A DNA stretch of 64,000 bases from Anomaloglossus baeobatrachus (lineage: Eukaryota; Chordata; Amphibia; Anura; Aromobatidae): positions 402,280,185 to 402,344,184 of the forward strand of contig NC_134354.1 in the NCBI RefSeq assembly GCF_048569485.1, given 5' to 3'. Position 1 is the stretch's first letter. Each line of letters begins with the position of its first letter. The notes beneath the pieces are model-generated. The model saw only the letters and a program-made list of their open reading frames with translations. It did no database searches and was not told where the DNA came from. Shown here piece by piece: positions 16,200-28,731 of the stretch. The position numbers were made by a program, and so were the translations under genes.

Positions 16200-17220
16200 T
16201 TGGAGCCTTCAGATGTTTGTCAGCGGAGGATCGTGTTCGAGTTTTGGTGCTACATGGTGAGGGTTATACAGATCGCAAGGAAGGTCTGCTGTAATCAGAG
16301 TACAGTTGTAAGAATTTTGCAGAAACATGAGCAGCTTGGAATTACCCAGGACAGGCCCAGATCTGGTCGACCCAGAAAGTCAACTAAAAGGGAGGCTAGA
16401 GTACTGATAAGAACATCCCTTGCCAATCGAAAGCTCACCTCTCCTCAGCTTCTTCGAGAATGGCAAGAAAAGTGCAATATTGAGGTAGCAACATCAACTG
16501 TTAGGAAGAGATGTTTGGAAGCCGGATTGGGAGGGTGCAAGGCCCGAAAGAAGCCATTGATGACAGCCATACAAAGGCGAAAACTGTGGGCATTGAAATA
16601 TTCAAAATGGAGGAAGGAGGAGTGCGAAAAAGTGCTATTTAGTGATGAAAGCACTTTTTGCATTTTAGGAAATGATGGCAAGTCTTATGTGAGAAGATTT
16701 CCATATGAAGCCAGATTGTTTGAGCTTCTCTGTCAAACATCCGATGAAAATAATGGTCTGGGGCTGTACGGCAGCCAATGGTGTTGGAAGGCTTCATATT
16801 GTGGAGGGTATGGTTAATGCAAAAAAATACATGGACATCCTTAATAAGAAAATGCTGCCTTCTGCTCAACACCTGTTTTCAGGGGATTATATCTTCCAGG
16901 ATTATAATGCTCCTTGTCACAGAGCTAAGACAGTAACGGAATAGGAAAAAAAGAACAAGGTGGCTAATATTGACTGGCCAGCCCAGTCCCCGGACCTCAA
17001 TCCAATTGAAAATTTGTGGCACAAGGTATCAGTAGAGATATCTAAAAAACAGCCAAGGACCAAGAGAGGATTGAGGCTCTGATACAGGCCTGGAACCACA
17101 TCATCACTCGTGAACATCTGCAGAAGCTTGTTCACTCAATGCCACAGAGATGCAAGTTGGTGCTCAAGAGCAAAGGCTGGCCAATAAAGTATTCAAAGCT
17201 AAAGATGCACTCAAAAGGCC
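16200..17220 (+). mobile_element. Tc1-like transposase relic
   Basis: In order: helix-turn-helix region (CNQSTVVRILQKHEQLG), a GRPRKSTKRE hook-like motif, the first catalytic Asp in VLFSDESTF (about 16640), an equivalent of the second Asp region near 16880-16915, and SPDLNPIENLW (about 16986-17018) with the catalytic Glu. The frame changes at least twice after 16.7 kb and there is an in-frame stop, so the DD34E transposase is dead. Clear terminal inverted repeats were not found. The left end abuts the hAT MITE. Confidence 0.8.
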
Positions 17221-17537
17221 CTTTTCAGGACTCTAAATTAAATAAAAAATAATAAATCTTAAAAAGTAAAATTTAAGTCTGTGTGAACTTGCATTGGAAG
17301 TTAATGAACTTAGAAACCTGTTCACCATTCTACACAGTGTAGGTATGGTTATGCTGTAAAAAAAATATAAAAAATGCACATACCATAACCATTTATACAC
17401 TTGGGACATTCAAAAATCAGTATGGCATACGAGGGATTACAAAAACATACATGTTCCACCAGTTTCACTGTAAAGATGCAGAAGTATGAAATATATAGTT
17501 TTCATTATGCCTATGCAGGACTTATGCACACCACTAT

Positions 17538-18616
17538 GTGTATATATATATATATATATATACACACACCGTATTTTTCACTTTATAAGACGCACCGGAA
17601 TATAAGACGCACCCCAAACTTAGACATAAAAAAAGGTAAAAAAAAGAAAAATGGGGTCCGTCTTATACTCCGGTGTTCTCTTACCGGAGGGGGTAGCAGT
17701 GGTGGTGAAGCGGGGTCACAGGAGGCACAGGTTGTGCTGGCAGGCGCGGCGGGTCAGTGGCAACGGGGACTGTGGTTGCAGGTGCCGTGGCGTCCGTGGT
17801 TGTAGGCGCGGTGGCGTCCGCGGTGGCAGGAGCCGTGGGGTCCGTGGTGGCGGGTGAGCCGTGCAGCAGGCCGGTGCAGTGAGTGTCCGCGGTCCCGGTT
17901 CAGTGGTGGCAGCGGCAGGGACTGCTCAGTGGTGGAGCAGACGGATGCGGTGTTTCCCCAGTGTGTCCGCGGTCCCGATTCAAGGAATGGCGCCCAGAGC
18001 GACGCATGCGCAGATGGAGCTCTCATCCAAGGGCTCCATCTGCGCACGCGCTGACTCCCGGAGCAGCGCGTGCGCAGATGGAGCTCTCATCCAAGAGCTC
18101 CACCGCCACCATCATTTGAAAGTGGGACCGCGGACAACTGGTAACATGCTGCACAGCCGCCCGCCCCGCATGCACAGAGTGGCAGCCAGAAGACTGCCCG
18201 CCCACCCTGCGTACAAGCCGCCGGGTACCTGTGCTTGTGTGCGGTGGCAGCCGGGTACCCATGGCTGTGTGCGGGCGGCACCTGGGTGCCTGTGTGAGGG
18301 CGGCAGCCGGCTGCCGCCTGCACGGGCACCCGACTGCCGCTCGCACACAGCACCCGGCTGCCACCGCATGCAAGCACAGGTACCCGGCTGCCGACCCCAC
18401 ACAGCACCCGGCTGCCGCCCGCACACAGCCACGGGTACCCGGCTGCCACCGCACGCAAGCACAGGTACCCGGCCGCTTGCATGCAGCCACAGGCACCCGG
18501 CCGCCCGATCGCCTCAGACAGGACACCCCCCCAGGTACCGCTTCATAAGACGCACCCCCCATTTTCCTCCCAAATTTTTGGGAGGAAAAGTGCGTCTTAT
18601 AAAGCGGAAAAATACG

Positions 18617-18655
<39 letters not shown>
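17538..18655. mobile_element. GC-rich non-autonomous element with ACCGTATTTTTC ends
   Basis: ACACACACCGTATTTTTC at about 17562 is inverted at 18605-18622, and both sides run into TA repeats that may be part of the ends or of the target. The interior (17.65-18.53 kb) is unusually GC-rich. It consists of imperfect direct and inverted copies of GGCAGCCGGGTACC-type motifs, and of GATGGAGCTCTCATCCAAG twice near 18015 and 18078. Open frames across it on both strands are low-complexity shadows with no product. Confidence 0.6.
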
Positions 18656-18658
<3 letters not shown>

Positions 18659-20306
18659 TTAGGTCCAGAAATATTTGGACAGTGACACAAGTTTTGTTAT
18701 TTTAGCTGTTTACAAAAACATGTTCAGAAATACAATTATATATACAATATGGGCTGAAAGTGCACACTCCCAGCTGCAATATGAGAGGTTTCACATCCAA
18801 ATCGGAGAAAGGGTTTAGGAATCATAGCTCTGTAATGCATAGCCTCCTCTTTTTCAAGGGACCAAAAGTAATTGGACAAGGGACTCTAAGGGCTGCAATT
18901 AACTCTGAAGGCGTCTCCCTCGTTAACCTGTAATCAATGAAGTAGTTAAAAGGTCTGGGGTTGATTACAGGTGTGTGGTTTTGCATTTGGAAGCTGTTGC
19001 TGTGACCAGACAACATGCGGTCTAAGGAACTCTCAATTGAGGTGAAGCAGAACATCCTGAGGCTGAAAAAAAAGAAAAAATCCATCAGAGAGATAGCAGA
19101 CATGCTTGGAGTAGCAAAATCAACAGTCGGGTACATTCTGAGAAAAAAGGAATTGACTGGTGAGCTTGGGAACTCAAAAAGGCCTGGGCGTCCACGGATG
19201 ACAACAGTGGTGGATGATCGCCGCATACTTTCTTTGGTGAAGAAGAACCCGTTCACAACATCAACTGAAGTCCAGAACACTCTCAGTGAAGTAGGTGTAT
19301 CTGTCTCTAAGTCAACAGTAAAGAGAAGACTCCATGAAAGTAAATACAAAGGGTTCACATCTAGATGCAAACCATTCATCAATTCCAAAAATAGACAGGC
19401 CAGAGTTAAATTTGCTGAAAAACACCTCATGAAGCCAGCTCAGTTCTGGAAAAGTATTCTAGGACAGATGAGACAAAGATCAACCTGTACCAGAATGATG
19501 GGAAGAAAAAAGTTTGGAGAAGAAAGGGAACGGCACATGATCCAAGGCACACCACATCCTCTGTAAAACATGGTGGAGGCAACGTGATGGCATGGGCATG
19601 CATGGCTTTCAATGGCACTGGGTCACTTGTGTCTATTGATGACATAACAGCAGACAAGAGTAGCCGGATGAATTCTGAAGTGTACCGGGATATACTTTCA
19701 GCCCAGATTCAGCCAAATGCCGCAAAGTTGATCGGACGGCGCTTCATAGTACAGATGGACAATGACCCCAAGCATACAGCCAAAGCTACCCAGGAGTTCA
19801 TGAGTGCAAAAAAGTGGAACATTCTGGAATGGCCAAGTCAATCACCAGATCTTAACCCAATTGAGCATGCATTTCACTTGCTCAAATCCAGACTTAAGAC
19901 GGAAAGACCCACAAACAAGCAAGACCTGAAGGCTGCGGCTGTAAAGGCCTGGCAAAGCATTAAGAAGGAGGAAACCCAGCGTTTGGTGATGTCCATGGGT
20001 TCCAGACTTAAGGCAGTGATTGCCTCCAAAGGATTCGCATCAAAATATTGAAAATAAAAATATTTTGTTTGGGTTTGGTTTATTTGACCAATTACTTTTG
20101 ACCTCCTAAAATGTGGAGTGTTTGTAAAGAAATGTGTACAATTCCTACAATTTCTATCAGATATTTTTGTTCAAACCTTCAAATTAAACGTTACAATCTG
20201 CACTTGAATTCTGTTGTAGAGATTTCATTTCAAATCCAATGTGGTGGCATGCAGAGCCCAACTCGCGAAAATTGTGTCACTGTCCAAATATTTCTGGACC
20301 TAACTG
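18656..20306 (+). mobile_element. Nearly intact Tc1-like transposon
   Basis: 1651 bp with long inverted repeats beginning CAGTTAGGTCCAGAAATATT and flanked by TA on both sides. It sits in a TA microsatellite next to the GC-rich element. It carries a transposase in two frames (19015 onward, and 19584-20051). Internal inverted sequence and a short leader are present. The strong similarity of the two ends and a single visible coding lesion suggest recent activity. Confidence 0.93.
19015..20051 (+). pseudogene. Tc1-like transposase with one frameshift
   Basis: DD34E transposase that would cut and join its own inverted repeats at TA targets. The N-terminus has a paired-type helix-turn-helix (KKSIREIADMLGVAKSTVGY), then a GRPRM hook and a second DNA-binding helix set (STEVQNTLSEVGVSVSKSTV). 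The first Asp would be in a WTDETK motif. A one-base loss at about 19462 (CTAGGACAG where CTATGGACAG is expected) shifts the frame there. The second Asp is in QMDNDPKHTA and the Glu in SPDLNPIEH, followed by a normal C-terminus ending in SKY. Start ATG at 19015. Apart from the frameshift, about 340 codons look normal. Confidence 0.88.
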
Positions 20307-20345
20307 TATATATATATATATATCTATATATATATATATATATAG

Positions 20346-20368
<23 letters not shown>
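20307..20368. repeat. (TA)n microsatellite
   Basis: TA run with occasional TCTA/TAGATA interruptions directly after the Tc1 element. It is the continuation of the TA tract that was the insertion target. Similar tracts occur at 17538-17562, 18621-18655 and 41827-41868. Confidence 0.9.
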
Positions 20369-20376
<8 letters not shown>

Positions 20377-20615
20377 TCCTGGTAGCCTCAGGCTTTCAGT
20401 CCTAGTGGCTGTAACCATTCTCTGGCACTGACTGCCACTTCTCACTTCTGCATTGCATCGTTGCAGTCGACTGTCAGTCAGTGCCTGGGTGTGGTTACAG
20501 CCACAGCCCACTGTGTACTCATCAGTGACTGAAAGCTGAGGCTGTCTCAAGGTATAAAGAAAACACTAGTAGATCATTTAAATTAACCAAAGTACTTTCG
20601 TATTTTGTATATATA

Positions 20616-21790
20616 CAACCCCTGGTAAAAATTATGAGATAACCTGGCTCTGAGGATGTTCATTAAGTTGTTTAGTTTTGCGCCATATCTGCTTTTTTTT
20701 TTTTAAACAAAAGTAAAGTCATTTCAAATGGCAACTTTCTGGCTTTAAGAAACACTAAAACAAAAATCATGAAAACATAATGTGCTTGCCAGTAACTGTT
20801 AATTTCAAGACCAAGCAGGGGGGGAATTATGGAATCACTCAATTATGAGGAAAAAATTATGGAATCATGAAAAACAAACAAAAAAAGAACACTACAGTAC
20901 ATCACTAGTATTTAGTTGCACCACCTCTGGCTTTTATAACAGCTTGCAGTCTCTGAGGCATGGACTTAATGAGTGACAAACAGTACTCTTCATCAATCTG
21001 GTTCCAACTTTCTCTGATTGCTGTTGCCAGATCAGTTTTGCAGGTTGGAGCCTTGTCATGGACCATTTTCTTCAACTTCCACCAAAGATTTTCAATTGGA
21101 TTGAGATCCGGACTATTTGCAGACTATGTCATTGACCTTATGTGTCTTCTTTCAAGGAATGTTTTCATAGTTTTTGCTCTATAGCAGGATGCTTTATTAT
21201 CTTGATAAATGATTTCATCATCCCCAAACATCCTTTCAATTGATGGGATAAGAAAAGTGTCCAAAATTTCAATGTAACCTTGGGCATTTATTGAAGATGT
21301 AATGACAGCCATCTCCCCAGTGCCTTTACCTGACATGCAGCCGCCCCATATCATCAATGACTGTGGAAATTTACATGTTCTCTTCAGGCAGTCATCTTTT
21401 TATTGTTTAGCTTTTCTGTATGTAAATCCCTTTTCCTTTAGGCGGTTTCTTACAGTTTGGTCACAGACTCCAATTTCCTCCCATTCGTTCATTTGTTTTG
21501 TTGTGCATTTCCTGTTTTGGAAACCTATTGCTTTACTTTTTCTGTCTTGACGCTTTGATGTCTTTTTTGGTCTACCAGTATGTTTGCCTTTAACAACCTT
21601 CCCATGTTGTTTACATTTGGTCCAGATTTTAGAAACAGCTGACTGAACAACCAACATCTTTTGCAACATTGCATGATGATTTACCCTCTTTGAAGAGTTT
21701 GATGATCCTCTCCTTTGTATCAAGTGACATCTCTCGCATTGGAGCCATGATTCATGTCAGTCCACTTGGTACAACAGCTCTCCAGGGTGT
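20616..21790 (-). mobile_element. Tc1-like transposon relic, minus strand
   Basis: The left inverted-repeat end CAACCCCTGGTAAAAATTAT follows TA. Minus-strand frames at 21400-21723 (GRPKKTSKRQ, KEKGFTYRKAKQ) and 21124-21357 (GGCMSGKGTGEMAVI, IYQDNKASCYRAKT) give the DNA-binding and catalytic regions; SPDLNPIENLW lies near 21100. At least two lesions separate the frames. The other end is missing or was displaced by the repeat starting at about 21797. Confidence 0.8.
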
Positions 21791-21796
21791 GATCAC

Positions 21797-22110
21797 TCCT
21801 TTTTAGGCCTAAGACACACACTGCATGAAAATCGGACCGAGTGGAATGCGATAAAACATTGCATTCCACTCGGACCAATATTAACCTATGTGTCAGCACC
21901 CATGAGCGATTATTTTCTCGACCCCAATCCGACCGAGAAAACAATCGCAGCATGCTGCGATTGTAATGTGAGACTTTCTCTCGCACCCATTCAAGTCTAT
22001 GGGGCGAGAGAAAGATTGCACTGCACTCGCAGTACACTGGTGCACGGCGAGAATCGCAATAGCCGGCTACGGAGGACAGAGGTAAATATATTCCCTTCCC
22101 CCCCGACAGT
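21797..22110. mobile_element. Half of a palindromic MITE
   Basis: Begins TTTTAGGCCTAAGACACACA and contains inverted pairs such as GGACCGAGTGGAATGC with GCATTCCACTCGGACC, and CTTTCTCTCGC with GCGAGAGAAAG. Non-coding. The right boundary is unclear. Confidence 0.5.
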
Positions 22111-24390
22111 TGAGGTCCAATCGCGTGAACCAATGATTTTTACCTCTATATTTTTAATTCTTTTGAGATTTTGTTATTTGGTAACAGTGTCAGAGAATGC
22201 AAAATGTGAAGAAAAACCAATTCTAGATTTTTATTTTTTTTTTGTTTAATTGATTTTCAAAGTTTGGAAAGTGCAAATTTTAGTGTTGCCTGCCTTTACA
22301 TCTCTCCTCATAATTCAGGCTAGAAAAAAGATAGAGAAACAAAATAAACCATTCTACTAAGAACTGTACAGGCTTTCCCCAGATATGTCAGATGAGTATC
22401 TTTGTTAATATTTTACCCATAAGAACGCAAACGCAAAATTTTAAAACAAATTTCCGAAAAAAACGTTTAATTTAAAAATTTTAAATGCACATGTGCCTGC
22501 TATGTTCTACCCACATCTGTACCAAAATTCAAGTTGGGATCGCGATGGGATCATATTTAAAAATATAACTATTACAGTGTCAATTCGAACATCTTAAATT
22601 CAGATGTGTTCAGCCTGTGGTCTAAAAGTGTGGGGTCTATATTTACCAAATAAGCCATGATTTTTTGACATAACTGTATTTTATTATGTTACAGCTTAGA
22701 AGCAGGAGAGGACAGAGGAGAAAGTTTGTTAGGGCTCAACCTGAGAATGAAGAGGGGTAGATGTGAATGCAGAGCAGATGACATGCCAGCAGCTCTATAA
22801 ATCATGTTAAGTAGCCAACATAATTGGATTAGTTTATATTCTATAGAATTATTATTTTTATTTATAGAGCACCATTGATTCCATGGTGCTGTACATGAGA
22901 AGGGGGTTACATACAGAATACATATACAAGTTACAGTAGACAGACTAGTAAAGAGGGAAGAGGGCCCTGCCCTTGCGGGCTTACATTCTAAAGGATGAGG
23001 ATTAAATTTACTGTACTATTCTTAAACACTTCAGAAATGACATGTTTAGTGATATAATAAAAAAAAATGTTACATGTATAAATAGGTGTTAAAAATATTG
23101 GTTCTTTTAATCTTGTTGTTAACATATAATTAGGATGAGACTGTTAGAAAATCCCGCTTGAGGATATCATCACCTTTTTTCTTTTGGTATGTTCAATGCA
23201 TTCAGGTTGATAATGCTGAGCATGTTGTGTTATGATGATTAAGATGTATTTATTCTGGCACTTACGGTATTTGTTTTTTGTGGGTTTTTTATTGTTGCAT
23301 CTAAATGTTGTATTCAGTAAGTTATAATTTGAAAAGAAAAAGGAAGAAACTCACAGAAATATAAAATCAGATGATTCAAGGCTTAAAAAAAAAATAAAAA
23401 ATAAAATCTGATAGATCCCAAGTTGAATCCCTGCACAAATATAACCAAGAACACAAGTAACACATGCATTTTTTTCACAATTTTAAAACATACATTTTTT
23501 TTCCCAATTGCACATCAAAATTTTGAATTTGATTTCTCCAAGACAAAATATAAAGAAACATAGTCTTGTGACATATCAAATGAAAGCTGCTTCCGTTCTG
23601 AAAATTTTTTTACCTCTCCCACCTCTTTATCTTACTTCTTACCCGAGATATAATAAAAAAAAGTAAAGCCATACCAGGCCAAAATTCGCAGTTTTCAAAA
23701 CTTTCAGTCTGTAAAAAATTAACTGATGAAGAAAAGAATTCAAAACTTTTAATTTGTAATTAACTAAAGTTGTACTTTATAAAAAAAAATATATAAAAAA
23801 AATCTAAAGACGTCAGGTAAAAAATATTGATATTTGTATCACTTTGCATGGAATGACCCGGTCTGAACATGCTACAGCTCCTGGGAAGGGTAGTAATCAA
23901 GATTAGACACACAGGAAGGATAGCATGAGATTGCAGCTGGTGACGTTTCTGTGACATAAAATGTTTTTATTCAGGCAAAGAAATGTTTACTTCACAGCAG
24001 CATCTGTAATCCCATGCTCAGGAAATGTGGTATATTCTGACCATGTTTTTTCCACAGTCAGCACGGGAATTTTTTTTTTATAAAAAAAAATAAATAATTG
24101 TGGAACTTATTTTTATTGTAATATCTATTGATTAAAATTATACTTTGTCCTCGAAACAACCCCTTCAATGCCAGCAGATTTGTTTAACTTTTGTAAAGTG
24201 AGGAAATTCTGCTAAAATGCAGGGTTCAAATCATAAAATGCTCTGAAGTATGGTTATTCCTCAATTCCACACCTTGTAAGTACATCAACCTCCAAAGAAT
24301 TGGTTTACTGCTATGCCGCACTTTATTACAGTATATCAAAAGGATCATATAATTCCCCTTTATCTCCCTTTCTAAAACTTAACCCTTCAC
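22111..24390. other. AT-rich intergenic DNA with one SINE-like repeat
   Basis: No gene seen. A dispersed repeat lies at about 22845-22993 (listed separately). Poly-A/T tracts and short open frames without recognisable products make up the rest. Confidence 0.5.
22845..22993. repeat. Dispersed repeat with ATTGATTCCATGGTGCTGTA
   Basis: TTTATAGAGCACCATTGATTCC, GTGCTGTACATGAGAAGG and GCCCTTGCGGGCTTACATTC are blocks of a widespread vertebrate short interspersed repeat. A relative with GCGCTATTAATTCCACAGCG lies at 27127. It has no coding content; its class is not certain. Confidence 0.55.
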
Positions 24391-24887
24391 CACCCAGCCT
24401 GTTTTCACCTTCCTAAGTGAGCCAATGTTTTCAATTCTTACAAGTGTTACTTTATGACTTCACTCCTTCCCCCACGGACGATTTTTAGTTTTCGATTTTT
24501 CCAGCCCTCTTTTTTTTTTTTTGAAGAGCCATCATTTTTTTAATTTTTCTGTCAATATAGCCATATGAGGGCTTGCTTTTTGTGGGAGAAGTTGTACTTT
24601 TCAATGACACTATTCATTCTGCCCCATATTTTACTGGAAAACGGAGAAAAAAATCCAAGTGCAGGGAAATTGCAAACAGAGTGCAATTGTTTTGTTTGTT
24701 TGTTTTTTTTGGTTTTTTTTATGTACTATGTAGAATATATGGTAAAACTGACCTGGCATTTACTTTTATCTAAATGGTGAAAAGTTCAAAAATTTGTTAC
24801 AAAAAAAATTGCGCCTTTGTCATCATTTTCCGAGTGTTCTCATTTTTCATTATCTGGGGCGTTGATTTTTTATTTTTGCATCTTGAA
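24391..24887. repeat. Dispersed repeat also present in SRSF10 intron 3
   Basis: CACTCCTTCCCCCACGGACG with following T-rich sequence and GGTAAAACTGACCTGGCATT resembles 5400-5640, which has CTCCTTCACCCGTGGGTGAT and GGTAAAACGGTCAG. It is an old, non-coding family copy. Confidence 0.45.
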
Positions 24888-26008
24888 TAGTGATGAGCAA
24901 ATACCATAATATTCGTATTTGCTATACTCGTAACGAGTACTTCGTAATATTTGTGTATTTCTTACAAATAGCGAGTACAATGCAAGTCAATAGGAAATGC
25001 AAGTAATTTTCTGATGGACCCAACAAAGAGGCCTGGGGGCCTGAGGAGAAGGCTGAAATGGATGGGAAAGTGATGAAACTGAATGGGGAGAGTGTGGAGA
25101 ATATGCCTGCATGCATTTCTGACTGGCATATGGTTTCTATGAATGAGGATGTCAATGTTACGCCACTTATTCTCTCTCTGTCTCTCTCTTTCTCAGAGCA
25201 TTTCATAATCACCGACACGGCTGTCACGTTGCTCCCGCTGCCTCATTCGTTTTCACTACCTGCTCATTAGGCTCATACATATTCACTACACCTGCTCAGA
25301 AGGCTCAGACATATTGACTGCTTTTCCCGACCACAGCGTCTGTGATTGGTTGCAGTCAGACCTGCCCCCACGCTGAGTGACAGCTGTCTGACTGCAACAA
25401 ATTATAGCTGCCAGTGGGCGGGTCTATATCATACAATAAAAAAATAAAAAATAAAAAAAGACATGCAGTCTCTCCTAATTCTGATACCCATCCAAGATAA
25501 AGCCTCACAGCTGGTGCTGGTATTCTTAGACTGGGGAGACCCACATGATTGGGAGCCCCCCAGCCTAAAAATATCAGCCAACAGCAGCCCGGAATTGCTG
25601 TATCTATTAGATGCAACAGTCCCGGCACTTTACCTGGCTTATCCCGATTGCCCTGACGTGGTTGCAATTGGGGTAATGAGGGATTAATAACTGCGCACAG
25701 CTGTCATCAAGTCCAAAATTAGTGGTGCGAAGGGGTACCCCATCACTAATCCTATAAGTAAAAAGAAATACACGTACACCTAGAAAAATCTTTCTTTGGA
25801 ATAAAATACTAAATCACCTCACCACTTTATTAACCCCAAAACACCCAGGTCCGACGTAATCCACACAAAGTCCCACAACAGTCCTGGCTCTGTTACATCC
25901 GAGCCTGGAGAGATCGAAAACATGTCCAATCTCTCCAGGCTCCGGGAAACCCTGACAAGAAGGACCCGGCTGGCAGCAGTGATGTCACTCAGTTCATTGT
26001 CACTGTTA
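24888..26008. mobile_element. hAT-type non-autonomous element, left part
   Basis: It starts TAGTGATGAGCAAATACC, the end type that also seeds the minisatellite at 53 kb. Inside, 25458-25730 holds a module (GACATGCAGTCTCTC, CAGCCTAAAAATATCAGCC, GTATCTATTAGATGCAACAG) shared with elements at 29.2, 30.2 and 58.7 kb. The right end is obscured by the nested MITE at 26009. Confidence 0.5.
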
Positions 26009-26434
26009 GGCTATGTGCCCACGGGACTCAGTACCCGCAGATATATCCGGGGGTATGTCCGCAGGTTTCCCGCAGCAGCTCGCCAGAATCCGCAGCTATT
26101 GATAGCTGCGGGATTCCAGCGAAATAGCTGCGGTAAACCTGCGGACATTCGTGCAACTTACCTGCGTAAGTCCTGTCCTCTATCTCCATAGTGGAGGGCC
26201 GGGATTTCCGCAGGAATAATTGACATACAGTTATGTGCGGCTGTGGGACATCCGCAGCATATTCCGCAACCGCACATACCGCAGCATGGACACAGACACT
26301 CCCCCCATGTCCCATAGGATAACATGGGGAGTGTCTGTACTTGCTAAAACCTGTGGATTTATCTGGAAAATCCAGATAAATCCGCAGGTTTTCCACGGCA
26401 AAATCCGTGAGTAGAGTCCCGTGGGCACATAGCC
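26009..26434. mobile_element. Palindromic MITE with GGCTATGTGCCCACG ends, Harbinger-like
   Basis: GGCTATGTGCCCACGGGACT and its complement bound 426 bp, flanked by TTA and TAA. Internal CCGCAGG-rich sequence is self-complementary. No genes; overlapping open frames on both strands are products of the palindrome. Confidence 0.7.
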
Positions 26435-26597
26435 TAAAAGTGCAGGCGGGGAGCGGGACAGGGCCCCGCACTTTAACACTAACAATGCCGTCCGGGGAGT
26501 GTAGGGCTGCCTGCACCTCCATGTTGGCACTGTCACTGTTAAAAGTGCTGGCGGGGAGCGGGACACGGCCCCACACTTTAAGAGTGGCACTGTCGGC

Positions 26598-27815
26598 ATG
26601 GAGGTGCGCAAGAGATTCACATGGAGTGGACTGCTACTGGAGTCAGTGCTTCATGAGCCACCACAGACAGACGTATCCAGGACATGGGCTACAACTGTCG
26701 CATTCCTTGTGTCAAGTCACTCATGACCAATAAACAAAGCCAGAAGCCTCTTACCTGGGCCAAAGAGAAAAAGAACTGGACTGTTGCTCAGTGGTCCAAG
26801 GTGTTGTTTTCAGATGAAAGTAAATTTTGCATTTCCTTTGGAAATCAAGGTCCAAGAGTCTGGAGGAAGAGTGGAGAGGCCATAATCCAAGATGCTTGAA
26901 ATCTAGTGTGAAGTTTCCACACAATCAGTGATGGTTTGGTGAGCCATGTCATCTGCTGGTGTAGGTCCACTGTGTTTTATCAAGACCAAAGTCAGCGCAA
27001 GCAATCTACCAGGAAATTTTAGAGTACTTCATGCTTCCCTCTGCCGACAAGCTTTTTTGGAGATGGAAATTTCATTTTCCAGCAGGACTAGGCACCTGTC
27101 CACACTGCCAAAAGTACCAATACCTGGTTTAATAATAATAATTTTATTAATTTATATAGCGCTATTAATTCCACAGCGCTTTACATACATTGGCAACACT
27201 GTCCCCATTGGGGCTCACAATCTAGAGTCCCTATCTGTATGTCTTTGGAGTGTAGGAGGAAACCGGAGTACCCGGAGGAAACCCACGCAAACACAGTATC
27301 ACTGTGCTTGATTGGCCAGCAAACTCTCCTTATCTAAACCTCATAGAGAATCTTTGGGCTATTGTCAACAGGAAGATGAGAGACACCAGACTTAACAATG
27401 CAGACAAGCTGAAGGCTGCTATCAAAGCAACCTGGGCTTCTATAACACCCCTCAGCAGTGCCACAGGCTGATCGCCTCCATGCCACACCGCATTGATGCA
27501 GTATTTCATGCAAAAGGAGCCCTGACCAAGTATTAAGTGCATTTACAGTACAGACTTTTCAGTAGGCGCCAACATTTCTGAATTTAAAATCATTTTTTCA
27601 GCTCGTCTTTTATAATATTCTAATTTTCTGAGCTAATGAATTTTGGGTTTTCATTGGCTGTAAGCCATAATCATCAACATTAACAGAAATAAACACTTGA
27701 AATAGATCTCTCTTTTTGTAATAACTCAATGAAATATATGCATTTCCCTTTCTGTATTGAATTACTGAAATAAATTAACTTTTCGATGATATTCTAATTT
27801 ATTGAGTTTCACTTG
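26598..27815 (+). mobile_element. Tc1-like transposon relic (right two thirds) with nested repeat
   Basis: The catalytic part WSKVLFSDESKFCI (about 26790) and PANSPYLNLIENLW (about 27318-27355) are recognisable. The right end, AATTTATTGAGTTTCACTTGT, reaches 27815 before TA. Several stops and frame changes show a dead copy, and a dispersed repeat (27127-27295) lies inside. No left end was found. Confidence 0.75.
27127..27295. repeat. Dispersed repeat nested in Tc1 relic
   Basis: TTTATATAGCGCTATTAATT, CAGCGCTTTACATAC and GGAGGAAACCGGAGTACCCG are blocks of a very common vertebrate interspersed repeat. It splits the transposase sequence cleanly, so it is the younger insertion. Confidence 0.65.
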
Positions 27816-28731
27816 TAGATCTAGCCGGCAGTGTTTATAGAAGGTAGAAGACCATGTTGCTGCCTTACAAATGTTTTTGATGGACACATCGGACATTTCC
27901 GCCCAGGAAGTTGTCACGGCTCTTGTGGTGTGAGCTTTCAACTCCTCAGGGACCGACCTTACTGCAGCAGTGTAGGCTAAACTAATGGCCTCTCTAATCC
28001 ACGTAGCCAGTGTAGATTTAGCCTATGTCCCTTCCCCTGGCCCTGAAAGGTAACAAATAAGGACCTATTCTCCAAGACTCAGCGACCTCCAGGTATTATA
28101 TCAGGCATCTCCGGACGGCTAGAGTAATTAACTATTCCTCCTGATTACTGGGGTTGTTGCAGAAGGATGGGAGAACCACCACCAGAGACCTATGTAATTT
28201 GGATGCTAATTTAGGAGATACACCACGTCCGGTCTCAAAATGACCCTATCGTCTAAAATCAGAGTAAAGAGAGAATCCACTGACAGGGCTTGATATCGCT
28301 TACCTTAAAGGCTGATGTTAATGCTACTAAAAGGATGGTTTTGAGCAAAAGCAGCTTAATTAGTGCCGCCACCATGGGTTCAAAGGGAGGCTCGGTCAGG
28401 GCTGACAGTGCCAGATTTAGATCCCACGGAGGTATTCTAGGTCTAACTATAGGCATTGCCCTAGAGCGGGCCCTAATAAACCGGGCTACCCAGCAGGCAT
28501 GGGTCAAATCGTAGTTATATAAAGCCCCTAGTGCTGAAACCTAGACTTTGAAGGTGCTAGTGGACAGACCTACAGTGCCTTGCGAAAGTATTCAGCCCCC
28601 TTGATTTTTTTTCAACCTTTTCCCAAATTTCAGGCTTCAAACATAAAGATAAAAAATTTACATTTTATGGTGAAGAATGAACAACAAGTGGGACACAATT
28701 GTGCAGTTGAACGAAATGTATTGCTCATTTT

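Noticed and set aside
17861-18685. 274-codon plus-strand frame and several minus-strand frames
   Set aside because: Low-complexity Pro/His/Arg/Thr translations of GC-rich internal repeats in a transposon-like element.
26028-26620. Minus-strand frames near 26 kb
   Set aside because: They are translations of the palindromic MITE at 26009-26434 and its duplicated flank (GCGGGGAGCGGGACA twice).
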